This document shows, in pieces, positions 43,374 to 52,972 of a stretch of 64,000 nucleotides of DNA. Source of the DNA: Flavobacterium sp. J49 (lineage in GTDB: Bacteria; Bacteroidota; Bacteroidia; Flavobacteriales; Flavobacteriaceae); assembly GCF_011742145.1 (NCBI RefSeq), contig NZ_JAAQQU010000105.1, positions 523,592-587,591 on the forward strand. The letters run 5' to 3'. Below the pieces are notes generated by a model. It had not been told where the DNA came from and made no database searches. It was given only the letters and a program-made list of their open reading frames with translations. Each line of letters opens with the position of its first letter. Position 1 is the stretch's first letter. Position numbers and translations under genes: made by a program.

Positions 43374-44453
43374 TTGTTTTTAAAGCGAATTTCAGTACTC
43401 AATTACAAAAATTTTTCGGATGCCTCCTTCGAATTTGATGCCAAAATCAATTGTTTCGTGGGTAAAAACGGCATTGGAAAAACCAACATACTCGATGCCA
43501 TTTATCATTTGGCTAACGGCAAAAGCTACTTCAATCCTTTGGCGGTACAAAACATCAAACACGGAGAAGAGTTTTTTGTTGTGGATGGCGAATTCGAAAA
43601 AAACGACCGCTCCGAACAAATCTTATGCAGTTTGAAAAAAGGCCAGAAAAAAATCCTGAAACGCAACAGCAAACTCTATGAAAAGTTCTCTGACCATATC
43701 GGTTTTATTCCTTTAGTCATTATTTCTCCGGCCGACCGAGATTTGATTATCGAAGGCAGTGAAACCCGAAGAAAGTTTATGGACAGTGTGATTTCGCAAT
43801 TGGACAATACGTATTTACAACAACTCATTCAATACCAAAAAATCATCAGCCAACGCAATGCTTTGCTAAAGTATTTTGCCCTCAATCACGTTTTCGAAAA
43901 AGACACCTTAAGTATTTATAATGAGCAATTGGACCATTTAGGGAAAGCTATTTTTGATAAAAGAGAACAATTTTTAACCGAGTTCATTCCGATTTTCAAT
44001 AAATACCATCAGGAAATTACCCAATCTGCCGAAACCGTTCAATTGGTTTATCAAAGCGATTTATTCGAGAAAGACACACTGACATTATTAGAAGAAAACC
44101 TCAGCAAAGACCGAGCTCTGCAATATACCTCTGTGGGTGTACACAAAGACGATTTGTCTTTTGAAATTGATAACTATCCAATTAAAAAGTTTGGTTCTCA
44201 AGGACAGCAAAAATCCTTTCTGATTGCTTTGAAATTGGCCCAATTTGATTTTGTCAAAAAACAAAGCGGTGAAAAACCGATTTTGCTCTTTGATGACATC
44301 TTTGATAAGTTGGATGAATTCCGTGTCAGCAAGATTATCGAAATGGTCAACAATGAAGAATTTGGGCAATTATTCATTTCCGATACGCATCCGGAACGAA
44401 CAGAAAACATCGTAAAAACGACGCATCAGAGTTATAAAATATTTAATTTGTAG
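43374..44453 (+). CDS. recF: DNA replication and repair protein RecF
   Basis: 359 residues, with TTG as start codon (43374) giving [15 protein letters not shown], the family opening. Walker [10 protein letters not shown] (about 29-37), the ANGKSYF block, and the C-terminal ABC signature/Walker B region: [17 protein letters not shown] and [13 protein letters not shown]. It loads RecA at gaps with RecO and RecR. A later ATG would truncate the N-terminal strand. It is divergent from the TPR gene. Confidence 0.92.
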   Translation: MFLKRISVLNYKNFSDASFEFDAKINCFVGKNGIGKTNILDAIYHLANGKSYFNPLAVQNIKHGEEFFVVDGEFEKNDRSEQILCSLKKGQKKILKRNSKLYEKFSDHIGFIPLVIISPADRDLIIEGSETRRKFMDSVISQLDNTYLQQLIQYQKIISQRNALLKYFALNHVFEKDTLSIYNEQLDHLGKAIFDKREQFLTEFIPIFNKYHQEITQSAETVQLVYQSDLFEKDTLTLLEENLSKDRALQYTSVGVHKDDLSFEIDNYPIKKFGSQGQQKSFLIALKLAQFDFVKKQSGEKPILLFDDIFDKLDEFRVSKIIEMVNNEEFGQLFISDTHPERTENIVKTTHQSYKIFNL

Positions 44454-44493
44454 TGTTGTTCTATTTTGTAATTTAGCTGAAAAATTGCAAAAC

Positions 44494-45189
44494 ATGAAAT
44501 CCAAATTACTTTCCTTGCTGTTATTGAGCTTCTTATTCTTAAGTTGTCAGGGACAAACCTCTCCGGCGCTTAAAACCGTTGATGTAAAAACTTTTGCTGA
44601 CAAGCTAAACTCGACTTCAAACCCACAATTATTAGACGTTAGAACTCCCGCAGAATTCAGTGGTGAGCATATCGACAATGCCGTCAACGTGAATTGGAAC
44701 GGTGATGATTTTGTGACCAAAGCCAATGCATATGATAAAACCAAACCCATTTTTGTGTATTGTAAAGTGGGTGGCCGAAGTGCACAAGCCGCGAATAAAT
44801 TAGTTGAGCTGGGTTTTAAAGAAGTCTACAATTTAGACGGCGGTATTATGAAATGGAATGCCTCCGGTAAAGCCCAAAAAACTGAAAAAATCATAGGAAT
44901 CTGCGACCAGGAATACAATGAATTGGTGAATTCCAGCAAGCGTGTGATGGTTGATTTTAATGCCAAATGGTGTGCGCCTTGTATAAAAATGAATCCTTAT
45001 ATACTTAAGCTTCAAACAGAATTAAAAGACCAAATCAAAATCGTTCAATTGGATGCTGATGAAAACAAAACCATCGTTGACCAATTAAAATTAGACGGAT
45101 TACCGGTAATCATTGTTTACGAAAACGGCCAAGAAGTGTGGCGGAATTTAGGATACATTTCAGAAGAAGAACTAAGAAAACACTTGTAG
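44494..45189 (+). CDS. Rhodanese-thioredoxin fusion lipoprotein
   Basis: 231 residues from the ATG at 44494. Lipobox LFLSCQGQ (Cys about 19). Rhodanese domain (about 30-125) has LLDVRTPAEFSGEHI and active-site Cys in VYCKVGGRS. The thioredoxin domain (about 130-231) carries WCAPC and the cis-Pro LPVIIVY stretch. The two-domain lipoprotein is likely anchored facing the periplasm, where it might accept sulfane sulfur and reduce disulfides. Two-domain proteins of this type occur in Bacteroidota; substrate unknown. Confidence 0.85.
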   Translation: MKSKLLSLLLLSFLFLSCQGQTSPALKTVDVKTFADKLNSTSNPQLLDVRTPAEFSGEHIDNAVNVNWNGDDFVTKANAYDKTKPIFVYCKVGGRSAQAANKLVELGFKEVYNLDGGIMKWNASGKAQKTEKIIGICDQEYNELVNSSKRVMVDFNAKWCAPCIKMNPYILKLQTELKDQIKIVQLDADENKTIVDQLKLDGLPVIIVYENGQEVWRNLGYISEEELRKHL

Positions 45190-45190
45190 T

Positions 45191-45865
45191 ATGATAACCA
45201 AAGAAGCCTTATCATTCCTGGAAGATCTAATCGCAAACAACAATACCGATTGGATGCATGCCAACAAGAAAAGGTATGAGAATTATAAAAAAGACTACCA
45301 CCATTTCATTGCTTCGCTTTTAGCAGCAATGAAACCCTTGGATAAAACTTTGGAACCGTTAGAAGTCAAAAACTGTACGTTCAGAATCAATCGCGACATT
45401 CGTTTCTCCAAAGACAAATCGCCTTATAAAACCAATATGGGCGTTTGGTTTACCCAAAACAAATTCCGAAAAAACAGCCCTGGTTATTATGTACACTTCG
45501 AAAAAGGAAATTCCTTTATAGCAGGTGGCGTTTGGTGTCCGGAACCTGAAGAATTAAAAAAAATCCGTAAAGAGATTGCCTTTTTTCACGAGGATTTGGA
45601 AGCCATTGTTAATGATAAAAACTTCAAGAAAGAGTTCAAAACAATGACCCGTGACGAAAGCAACACCTTAAAAAAAGCCCCTAAGGATTTCGACCCGAAT
45701 CATCCGGCTATTGAATTTTTAAAACTGAAGAGCTTTACGGCTTCCGCCAAAATTGACGATGCGCTTTTTACCGATAAAGATTTCAGTAAAACCATAGCTC
45801 AAAAGCTGATGGCGTTGAAACCTTTGAATGATTTTTTAAACCGAGCTTTGGAAACCGAAGACTAA
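45191..45865 (+). CDS. DUF2461 (TIGR02453) protein
   Basis: 224 residues. Opens ALSFLEDLIANNNTDWMHAN and has the family core CTFRINRDIRFSKDKSPYKT followed by GYYVHFEKGNSFIAGGVWCP. This uncharacterised family is widely distributed. It begins 1 bp after the rhodanese gene stop and 6 bp precede the next gene, so it is cotranscribed with them. No catalytic motif is known. Confidence 0.88.
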   Translation: MITKEALSFLEDLIANNNTDWMHANKKRYENYKKDYHHFIASLLAAMKPLDKTLEPLEVKNCTFRINRDIRFSKDKSPYKTNMGVWFTQNKFRKNSPGYYVHFEKGNSFIAGGVWCPEPEELKKIRKEIAFFHEDLEAIVNDKNFKKEFKTMTRDESNTLKKAPKDFDPNHPAIEFLKLKSFTASAKIDDALFTDKDFSKTIAQKLMALKPLNDFLNRALETED

Positions 45866-45871
45866 ACCTGA

Positions 45872-46939
45872 ATGGCAAAAAAAAGAATCCTCTTTTTAGG
45901 TGAAACTTACCGTGCTGATGCCATTACTTGGATGAATGGCCTCAAGGAGTTTGGTGATTTCGAAATTGTAACTTGGGAATTGCAAACCAAAAGTCAAGGC
46001 TTTTATAGGCTGATACGATTGTTGGAATTAACCAAAGCCTTTTTGACCATTAAAAGTATCGCGAAAAAATTCAATCCCGATATGGTTATTGCTGAGCGAA
46101 CAACCAGTTACGGATATTTGGCAGCACGCTCCGGAATCAAACCTATTGCCATTGCCCAGCAAGGCATAACCGATTTATGGCCGGTCCATTCCCTTTCTTA
46201 TCCTTTTAAAAAAATCATTCAAAAATATGCTTACCAAAAAGCCGATTTAATTCATGCTTGGGGAAAAGTAATGGCCGATCACATGCAGGAAAGTGGTGTA
46301 GACATGAATAAGGTGATGATTTTACCCAAAGGAATTAACTTGGAGTTTTTTAAATTCAACCATACTGAAAACCAAGAAATTATCAATGCGATAGTGACGC
46401 GTTCGTTACATCCGGAGTACCAACATGATTTGATCTTAAAGGCTTTTTCGATTTTGAAAAAAAATAAAATTCCGTTTACACTCACCATTATTGGTGACGG
46501 TATCGAATTAAAAAGGCTGCAAAATATGGCCAAAACATTCGACATCGAAAACGAAGTCGTTTTTACGGGAAGAATTGACAATCATAAAATTCCGATTTAT
46601 TTACAAAAATCCAATTTTTATATAAGTATGCCAGCCACCGAAGGCGTTTCGGCTTCTCTTTTTGAGGCTATGGCTTGTGGTTGCTTCCCAATTGTAAGTG
46701 ATTTACCCGGCAATCGTTATTGGATACAACAAAAAGTGAACGGAATACTTGTAGCTTCCGAAAATGCGATTAAATTAGCCGCAGAATTAGAGTGGGCATT
46801 TAAAAATAATGGATTTACCCAAGAAGCCGTTTTGGCCAATAGGAAGTTCATAGAAGAAAATGCGAACTACGAAACCAACATGAAAAAAATTGCATTAAAG
46901 TACCACGATTTGATTTCAGCTAAATCAGCTGCCATATAG
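45872..46939 (+). CDS. Family-4 glycosyltransferase
   Basis: 355 residues, GT-B fold. N-terminal part opens KRILFLGETYRADAITW, with an acceptor half containing ITDLWPVHSLSYPFKK and GKVMADHMQESGVDMNKVMI. The donor half begins ILPKGINLEFFKFN, has TIIGDGIELKRLQNMA and the E-x7-E region PATEGVSASLFEAMACGCFP near 250-270. Probably adds a sugar to a surface polysaccharide with the following asnB-type gene, with which it is almost adjacent (4 bp). Sugar and acceptor unknown. Confidence 0.87.
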   Translation: MAKKRILFLGETYRADAITWMNGLKEFGDFEIVTWELQTKSQGFYRLIRLLELTKAFLTIKSIAKKFNPDMVIAERTTSYGYLAARSGIKPIAIAQQGITDLWPVHSLSYPFKKIIQKYAYQKADLIHAWGKVMADHMQESGVDMNKVMILPKGINLEFFKFNHTENQEIINAIVTRSLHPEYQHDLILKAFSILKKNKIPFTLTIIGDGIELKRLQNMAKTFDIENEVVFTGRIDNHKIPIYLQKSNFYISMPATEGVSASLFEAMACGCFPIVSDLPGNRYWIQQKVNGILVASENAIKLAAELEWAFKNNGFTQEAVLANRKFIEENANYETNMKKIALKYHDLISAKSAAI

Positions 46940-46943
46940 TTTT

Positions 46944-48791
46944 ATGTGTGGCATTAACGGAATTTTACATTTTGATTATAAACCGGTTGACCAAAATCAA
47001 TTGGTAAAAATGCGCGATATTCTGGAGCACCGCGGTCCCGATGACAAAGGTGTTTACCTCAATAATAATATCGGTTTGGGACACAGACGCTTGTCTATAA
47101 TTGACACTTCTGCTGCCGGACACCAACCTTTCATCTCTGAAAACGGAAGACACATACTCGTTTTTAATGGGGAAATTTACAACTACCAATCCTTTTATCC
47201 CGAATTAAAAAGCAAGGGAATTACTTTAAAATCAGGTTCTGATACCGAAGTTTTACTCAAACTCTATGAACTGTATGGCATGGAAATGCTGCACCGCTTG
47301 AACGGTATGTTTGCTTTTGCCATTTGGGATACTCTTGAAAAAAAATTAACGCTATGTCGTGACAGAATGGGTGTAAAACCTTTGTATTACGCCATACATC
47401 AAAATACTTTGTTTTTTGCATCCGAACAAAAAGCACTTTTTGCGGCCGGAGTACCGCTAGCCATTTCGGAAGACGGTATGGAAGAGTATATTTTCAACCG
47501 CTTTGTGGCAGGCGAAAATACTTTATACCATCAAGTCAAAAAATTGCTTCCCGGACATTTCATGGTCATAGCAGAAAATGGAAAAACCCACACCACAAGA
47601 TGGTGGCATTTAAAAGAACAAATCCAAAACCACAGTCCAATTGCCAATCCGAAAAAATGGTTTGAAGAAACGTTTTTTGATTCGGTGAAGCTACGCATGG
47701 TAAGTGATGTTCCTGTTGGTGTTTTATTGAGTGGCGGATTAGATTCTTGTTCTATTTTATCGGCATTATACCATCAGGATTTTAAAAATATTGAGACTTT
47801 TAACATCAGTTTCTCGGAAGAAGAACACAATGAGTTTCATTTGGCCAAAAAAATTACTGAAGAATATCAATACATCCTCAATCATACCCAACTCGAGAAT
47901 GAGAATTTATATCAAAACTTGATTGAAACCTCTTATTTTCAAGACGAACCTATAATGCACCTCAATGAACCACATTTATTGGCTATTGCAAAATTGGCTA
48001 AACCTAAAGTAAAAGTACTGCTTTCGGGTGAAGGTGCCGATGAATTGATGGGCGGTTATGTTCGTTATAAAGCTTTGAAAAACCCTTCTTTACTGAAAAT
48101 CATTTCACAAATATCGAAGTTTGAAACCTTTAACAAAAGACCGCGTTACGATAAATTATTTCGCTACTCAAAAATCAACAGCGATGCTGATTTGGTGATT
48201 TTCAATGGATCTAACGTGTATCCGGAAGACATTAATTTGTTTTACGGCAACAAGAAAAAACCGGTGAATGAATACCGCCATCAAATTTTAAAAGAAGCAC
48301 AAGAACTCTATCCTAAAGATTTGCAGCGCCAAGCGTTGTATTTTGACCAACACACATACTTGTGTTCTTTATTAGACCGAAATGACCGTTGCACTATGGG
48401 AACTTCTATAGAATGTCGTGAACCGTTTTTAGACCAACGATTAGTGGCCGGTTTAGGAACCTTAGACAGTAAATGGATGTTTACCGGCAAAAAAGGAAAG
48501 TTCATTCTCAAAACCACCATGGAAGAGAAATTGCCTAAAGAAATCATCGATTTCAGAAAGATTGGGCTGAGTGCGCCTTGGGGAAGTTATCTGCTTAAAT
48601 TTCCAAGATTTACAGACGAATTAGAAAATTTTGCCAAAAGCGATATTTTCAACATGCCGTTTATGGAAAACATTGACGGTCAAAAACTAGTAACCGAAAT
48701 CAGAAAAGGGAATAATAAAATATTACCATATGTAATGCCTCTGTTTATGCTTCACAAATGGCAAAAACATTACTATAACAAATTCATTTAA
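46944..48791 (+). CDS. asnB: Asparagine synthase (glutamine-hydrolysing)
   Basis: 615 residues. N-terminal amidotransferase with Cys2 (MCGINGILHF), RGPDDKGVYL and HRRLSIIDTS. Synthetase domain has the PP-loop LLSGGLDSCSILSALY (about 265) and the SGEGADELMGGYVRY region. Such AsnB-type enzymes, when beside glycosyltransferases, may amidate sugars in polysaccharide clusters rather than make asparagine. Here it follows a GT4 gene by 4 bp, so both roles are possible. Confidence 0.92.
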   Translation: MCGINGILHFDYKPVDQNQLVKMRDILEHRGPDDKGVYLNNNIGLGHRRLSIIDTSAAGHQPFISENGRHILVFNGEIYNYQSFYPELKSKGITLKSGSDTEVLLKLYELYGMEMLHRLNGMFAFAIWDTLEKKLTLCRDRMGVKPLYYAIHQNTLFFASEQKALFAAGVPLAISEDGMEEYIFNRFVAGENTLYHQVKKLLPGHFMVIAENGKTHTTRWWHLKEQIQNHSPIANPKKWFEETFFDSVKLRMVSDVPVGVLLSGGLDSCSILSALYHQDFKNIETFNISFSEEEHNEFHLAKKITEEYQYILNHTQLENENLYQNLIETSYFQDEPIMHLNEPHLLAIAKLAKPKVKVLLSGEGADELMGGYVRYKALKNPSLLKIISQISKFETFNKRPRYDKLFRYSKINSDADLVIFNGSNVYPEDINLFYGNKKKPVNEYRHQILKEAQELYPKDLQRQALYFDQHTYLCSLLDRNDRCTMGTSIECREPFLDQRLVAGLGTLDSKWMFTGKKGKFILKTTMEEKLPKEIIDFRKIGLSAPWGSYLLKFPRFTDELENFAKSDIFNMPFMENIDGQKLVTEIRKGNNKILPYVMPLFMLHKWQKHYYNKFI

Positions 48792-48801
48792 AAGGATTGT
48801 T

Positions 48802-48809
48802 TACTTTTG
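48802..48809 (+). promoter_or_regulatory. -7 box of murB
   Basis: TACTTTTG, full match, 21 bp before the murB ATG at 48831. No TTG at ideal distance. Confidence 0.45.
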
Positions 48810-48830
48810 TAAACCATTAAGCCGATTTAA

Positions 48831-49847
48831 ATGATGCCTATTCAGACCAATTTCTCCCTAAAAAAGTACAATACTTTTGGTATTGAAGCCAAAGCCCAAC
48901 AATTTATTGCCGTCCAAACAGTTGAAGAATTAAAAACTGTTTTACGTGAAAATGCCAATCAAAAAATATTCATCCTCGGTGGCGGAAGCAATATGTTGTT
49001 GACCCAAGACATTCATGCTTTGGTCATTCATGTTGATTTAAAAGGAAAACGAATCCTAAAAGAAGACGATGATTACGTTTGGGTAGAAAGTATGGCCGGT
49101 GAAAACTGGCACGAATTCGTATTGTGGACGATTGAGCAAAATTTTGGTGGCTTGGAAAACATGTCGCTCATACCGGGCAATGTCGGTACCACTCCTGTAC
49201 AGAATATCGGTGCTTACGGAACAGAAATTAAAGATACTTTTGTTTCGTGTGAAGCGGTGAATATTGCTACCCAAGACCTCAAAACTTTTACCAAAGAAGA
49301 CTGCCGATTTGGTTACAGAGAAAGTATTTTTAAGCAGGAAGCCAAAGACCAATTTGTCATTACATCAGTCGTTTTCAAACTGACCAAACGCAACCACAAA
49401 ATCAACACGTCCTACGGCGATATTACTAAAGAATTAGAAAAACAAAACGTTACTGAACCAACCTTAAAAGATGTTTCGAATGCTGTAATTGCCATCCGAC
49501 AAAGCAAACTGCCTGATCCGGCAGTACTGGGTAACAGCGGTAGTTTTTTTAAAAACCCAATTATATCAAAAGCTGATTATGAAAAAGCCCACGCTTTGCA
49601 TCCCGATATGCCGCATTACGTGGTTTCGGAAACCGAAGTCAAAGTGCCGGCAGGTTGGCTTATTGAACGCGCAGGATTCAAAGGAAAACGCTTTGGTGAT
49701 GCAGGGATTCACAAAAATCAAGCTTTGGTTTTAGTGAACTATGGCAATGCAACCGGACAAGAAATCTTAGCGGTTTCCAAAGATATACAAGCCACCATTT
49801 TAAAAGAGTTCGGCATCGCTATTGAAGCGGAAGTGAATGTGATTTAG
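48831..49847 (+). CDS. murB: UDP-N-acetylenolpyruvoylglucosamine reductase
   Basis: 338 residues (type I MurB). FAD-binding NTFGIEAKAQQF, ILGGGSNMLLT, then GLENMSLIPGNVGTTPVQNI, and the catalytic Ser/Glu area VLGNSGSFFKNPI and AGWLIERAGFKGKRFGDAGI. It reduces UDP-GlcNAc-enolpyruvate to UDP-MurNAc with NADPH in peptidoglycan synthesis. An ATG one codon downstream is an equal candidate. It has its own box upstream and a palindromic repeat behind. Confidence 0.95.
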   Translation: MMPIQTNFSLKKYNTFGIEAKAQQFIAVQTVEELKTVLRENANQKIFILGGGSNMLLTQDIHALVIHVDLKGKRILKEDDDYVWVESMAGENWHEFVLWTIEQNFGGLENMSLIPGNVGTTPVQNIGAYGTEIKDTFVSCEAVNIATQDLKTFTKEDCRFGYRESIFKQEAKDQFVITSVVFKLTKRNHKINTSYGDITKELEKQNVTEPTLKDVSNAVIAIRQSKLPDPAVLGNSGSFFKNPIISKADYEKAHALHPDMPHYVVSETEVKVPAGWLIERAGFKGKRFGDAGIHKNQALVLVNYGNATGQEILAVSKDIQATILKEFGIAIEAEVNVI

Positions 49848-49852
49848 AAAGT

Positions 49853-49918
49853 AAAAAGGGATTAGGGAAAAGGGATAAGTTCTCTAATCACTGTATAAAC
49901 TAATCCCTTATCCCTTTT
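49853..49918. repeat. Palindromic AAAAGGGATAAG intergenic repeat
   Basis: AAAAGGGATTAGGGAAAAGGGATAAG (first part, 49854-49879) continues to TAATCCCTTATCCCTTTT (49901-49918). The 12-bp perfect arms AAAAGGGATAAG and CTTATCCCTTTT enclose 27 bases. No T run follows, so it is listed as a repeat, not as a terminator. Confidence 0.7.
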
Positions 49919-49936
49919 AACTTATTCCTAATCAGA

Positions 49937-50452
49937 ATGAAACCCATCATAGAAACCAGCCGCTGTTATCTCAGAGAATTATCCGTTGCTGACGCGCAAC
50001 ATTTCTATGATTTAAATGCCGATGCAGAAGTCATTAAATATACCGGTGATAAGGCTTTCGATAATGTGATGGAAGCAAAGTCATTTTTGGAAAATTACAA
50101 TCAATACCAACTTTACGGTTACGGCCGTTGGGCTGTGATTGCCAAAAGCGATGGGGAATTCTTGGGTTGGTGCGGTTTGAAAAATTCCCCTGATTTGGAA
50201 GAAGTTGATTTAGGGTTTCGATTCTTCCGAAAATATTGGAATCAAGGTTATGCCACCGAAACCGCCAAAGCCTGTATCGAGTATGGTTTCAACCATTTGC
50301 AACTAACAAAAATAGTAGGAAGAGCGATGGAACTCAATAGGGCCTCAATCAAAGTCTTAGAAAAAACAGGCATGACGTTTGTAGCCAAATTCGAGTTTGA
50401 TTTACATGATGGTGTTTTATACCAAATAGAAAAAAATTTCCATATTCCTTAA
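49937..50452 (+). CDS. GNAT-family N-acetyltransferase
   Basis: 171 residues. RimJ/RimL-type GNAT: ETSRCYLRELSVADAQHFYD, YGRWAVIAKSDGEFLGWCGL, VDLGFRFFRKYWNQGYATET (acetyl-CoA-binding loop, Q/RxxGxG-like), and ASIKVLEKTGMTFVAKFEFD at the end. It likely acetylates an amino group on a protein or small substrate; partner unknown. It lies 16 bp before a PaiB-like gene, possibly in an operon. Confidence 0.9.
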   Translation: MKPIIETSRCYLRELSVADAQHFYDLNADAEVIKYTGDKAFDNVMEAKSFLENYNQYQLYGYGRWAVIAKSDGEFLGWCGLKNSPDLEEVDLGFRFFRKYWNQGYATETAKACIEYGFNHLQLTKIVGRAMELNRASIKVLEKTGMTFVAKFEFDLHDGVLYQIEKNFHIP

Positions 50453-50468
50453 AACTAATTCCTAAGAC

Positions 50469-51080
50469 ATGTACATTCCCGACTTATATAAAAACGAAAA
50501 CCAAGAAGACATTCACAACTTCATACACCAAAACGGCTTTGCTATTTTGGTCAACCAAACCAATGGCAAATTGTGGGCAACGCACACGCCACTGATTTTG
50601 GAAACCAATGCCGAAGGAAAACAGATTTTAGTTGGGCACATTTCTAAAGCCAATCCGCAAGCGGAAAGTTTTAAAAACAGTGATGATGTATTGGCTATTT
50701 TTTTGGGTGCCCATACTTATATTTCTTCTTCTTGGTATGACCATGAAAATGTTCCGACTTGGAATTATCTCGCTGTACATGTTTACGGAAAAGTAAAAGT
50801 TTACAACCATGATGAAGCAATCAATTTCCTTAAAAAATTAGTAGATAAATACGAGGCCAAGTCCGAAAAACCCATTCGCATCGAAAATCTGTCGGAAAAG
50901 ACCATGCGGGAAGCCCGTGGAATTGTTGCTTTTGAAATTGAAATTACCAGGATCGAAGCCCAAAAGAAATTATCGCAAAACCGCGATGACAAAAACTACC
51001 AAAACATCATTTCCGAATTAGAAAAAACCAATGACAATCAAGCCATTGACATTGCTAACGAAATGAAAAAGAACCGATAG
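50469..51080 (+). CDS. PaiB-like FMN-binding protein
   Basis: 203 residues. Opens YIPDLYKNENQEDIHNFIH, with the split-barrel core LILVGHISKANPQAESF, VLAIFLGAHTYISSSWYDHE and VPTWNYLAVHVYGKVKVYN (both PaiB family blocks). It belongs to the negative transcriptional regulator PaiB/FMN-binding split-barrel family; regulation is inferred from Bacillus only. Adjacent GNAT gene mirrors the paiA-paiB pair, in which PaiA is also an acetyltransferase. Confidence 0.88.
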   Translation: MYIPDLYKNENQEDIHNFIHQNGFAILVNQTNGKLWATHTPLILETNAEGKQILVGHISKANPQAESFKNSDDVLAIFLGAHTYISSSWYDHENVPTWNYLAVHVYGKVKVYNHDEAINFLKKLVDKYEAKSEKPIRIENLSEKTMREARGIVAFEIEITRIEAQKKLSQNRDDKNYQNIISELEKTNDNQAIDIANEMKKNR

Positions 51081-51098
51081 GAAATTGTTAAAAATCCC

Positions 51099-51129
51099 TT
51101 GATTATTGCGCTTAGAATAACTACATTTG
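51099..51129 (+). promoter_or_regulatory. Promoter of the GT2-sigma operon
   Basis: TTG (51099-51101), 20 bp, TACATTTG (51122-51129) followed by C. The ATG is at 51158. Confidence 0.6.
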
Positions 51130-51157
51130 CAACCCTTTTTAAAGTCAAAAAAAGCCT

Positions 51158-52264
51158 ATGTTATTAACTCTATTCTGTCTATTCATCGCCGTTGTTGTTG
51201 TTCAGTTCTTGTATTATGTTGTAGTATTTGGCAAGTTTTCTTTTGCTAAACCACAAGCCGCAACTCCAAAGAGAGTACCTATTTCAGTGATTGTTTGTGC
51301 CAAAAATGAAGAAGAGAACGTGAAGAAGTTTGTCCCGCTTTTGGCGGAACAAAATTACCACACTTTTGAAATCGTTTTGATTGACGATGCCTCTAGTGAC
51401 AATACCTTAGAGATTTTTGAAACATTTGAAAAGCAATATCCCAATATAAAATTGGTCAAAGTAGAAAATAACGAAGCGTTTTGGGGCAATAAAAAGTTTG
51501 CTTTAACCCTTGGTATCAAAGCAGCCAAACATGAATACCTATTGTTTACCGATGCCGATTGTTATCCAACGTCCAAAGATTGGATTACGAGTATGAGTTC
51601 GCAATTTACCGCTCAAAAGAATATTGTTTTGGGATATGGCGCTTATGAAAAAATCGCTAATTCGTTTTTAAATAAAATCATCCGCTTTGAGACCTTACTC
51701 ACGGCAACCCAATATTTTTCATGGGCCAAAATCGGAAAGCCTTATATGGGTGTAGGTCGCAATATGGCTTACAAACGCGAAGAGTTTTTCAAAGTACGTG
51801 GGTTTATGGACCATATGAAAATTCGTTCCGGTGATGACGATTTGTTTATCAATCAAGCCGCAACCGGAGAAAACACAACCGTTTGTTACATGCCTGACAG
51901 TTTTACTTACTCTGAGCCGAAAACTTCCTTTAAAGAATGGTTTACCCAAAAGCGTCGTCACGTATCTACAGCTAAACATTATAAAATATTTGATCGGAAT
52001 CAATTGAGTATTTTTTATGCTTCACAATTGTTGTTTTTGTTTTTGCCGATTGTATTATTGGTATTTCAATTCCAATGGATTGCAGTCGTTAGCATCATCG
52101 GTTTCCGTTATTTATTTGTCTGGTTATCAATGGGATTTGCAGCCGGAAAGCTTAAAGAAAAAGATGTGATGTATTGGTTTCCAATCATAGAAATTATTTT
52201 GATTTTCACCCAATTAAATGTATTCATTACCAATACGTTTTCAAAACCGGTTCATTGGAAATAA
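51158..52264 (+). CDS. Family-2 glycosyltransferase, membrane-bound
   Basis: 368 residues. An N-terminal helix (2-25) leads to a GT-A domain: ISVIVCAKNEEENVKKF, IVLIDDASSDNTLEIFE (DxD context), LLFTDADCYPTSKDWI (DAD near 123) and a QxxRW-like QKRRHVSTAKHYKIFD (near 267). Three C-terminal helices follow. This layout matches processive membrane glycosyltransferases; product unknown. Its last 10 bp overlap the start of the sigma-factor gene, so the two are coupled. Confidence 0.88.
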   Translation: MLLTLFCLFIAVVVVQFLYYVVVFGKFSFAKPQAATPKRVPISVIVCAKNEEENVKKFVPLLAEQNYHTFEIVLIDDASSDNTLEIFETFEKQYPNIKLVKVENNEAFWGNKKFALTLGIKAAKHEYLLFTDADCYPTSKDWITSMSSQFTAQKNIVLGYGAYEKIANSFLNKIIRFETLLTATQYFSWAKIGKPYMGVGRNMAYKREEFFKVRGFMDHMKIRSGDDDLFINQAATGENTTVCYMPDSFTYSEPKTSFKEWFTQKRRHVSTAKHYKIFDRNQLSIFYASQLLFLFLPIVLLVFQFQWIAVVSIIGFRYLFVWLSMGFAAGKLKEKDVMYWFPIIEIILIFTQLNVFITNTFSKPVHWK

Positions 52265-52806
52265 ACAAATACATAGAGAAAGCCAAGAAAGGTGATCAAG
52301 TAGCCTTTACCTTTTTGCTCGACCATTATTGGAACGAAGTGTATGGTTTTATGCTCAAGCGAACCGAAAACGAAACTGATTCGGAAGATATTACCATAGA
52401 AACTTTTTCGAAAGCTTTTGATAAAATTGCCACTTACAACCCCGAATTCCAATTCAACACTTGGTTGATTGCCATTGCCAAAAATGTGCACATCGATATG
52501 CTTCGCAAAAAAAGGTCAACCATATTTGTCGAAATCACTGATGAAGAAGACCAACAAGCCTACAATGTTGCCGACAGTTCACCATCAGCTGAAGATGAAT
52601 TGATTACCGAACAAAACCTGTCTCGCCTACTCCAATTCATCAAAGAATTGAAACCACATTATCAAGAAGTCATTCAGTTGCGCTACTTTCAAGAAATGAG
52701 CTATCAGGAAATTGCAGAACAATTGAACGAACCGTTAAGTAACGTTAAAATCAAATTGCTTCGCGCCAAAAAATTATTGGCAGAAATCATCGAAAGCAAA
52801 AAATAA
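52255..52806 (+). CDS. RNA polymerase sigma factor (ECF/sigma-70 family), TTG start
   Basis: 183 residues from TTG at 52255, reading as MEINKYIEKAKKGD. The frame is open further upstream inside the GT2 gene, but ordinary homologues begin at this motif. Region 2 covers AKKGDQVAFTFLLDHYWNEV, with DSEDITIETFSKAFDKIATY; region 4 ends QLRYFQEMSYQEIAEQLNEP, LSNVKIKLLRAKKLL. No ECF-specific anti-sigma gene adjoins it. It overlaps GT2 and may be translated by readthrough coupling. Confidence 0.88.
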   Translation: MEINKYIEKAKKGDQVAFTFLLDHYWNEVYGFMLKRTENETDSEDITIETFSKAFDKIATYNPEFQFNTWLIAIAKNVHIDMLRKKRSTIFVEITDEEDQQAYNVADSSPSAEDELITEQNLSRLLQFIKELKPHYQEVIQLRYFQEMSYQEIAEQLNEPLSNVKIKLLRAKKLLAEIIESKK

Positions 52807-52972
52807 TCTACTTTTTTATATTTTATCTAAAGCTTCCCAACCTTTTGGGGAAATATGCCATCTATATAGATAAATATTTAACATTATTTATACTATTTTA
52901 ATATTTCCTGCGTTATAACATTAAACACCTCGCTTATGTAGTATAAATACTTAACTCTAAAACCATATAATT

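Noticed and set aside
49868..49918. Ordinary terminator of murB
   Set aside because: The stem is perfect but the loop is long (27 bases) and only AACTT follows, with no proper T run; classed as a repeat.
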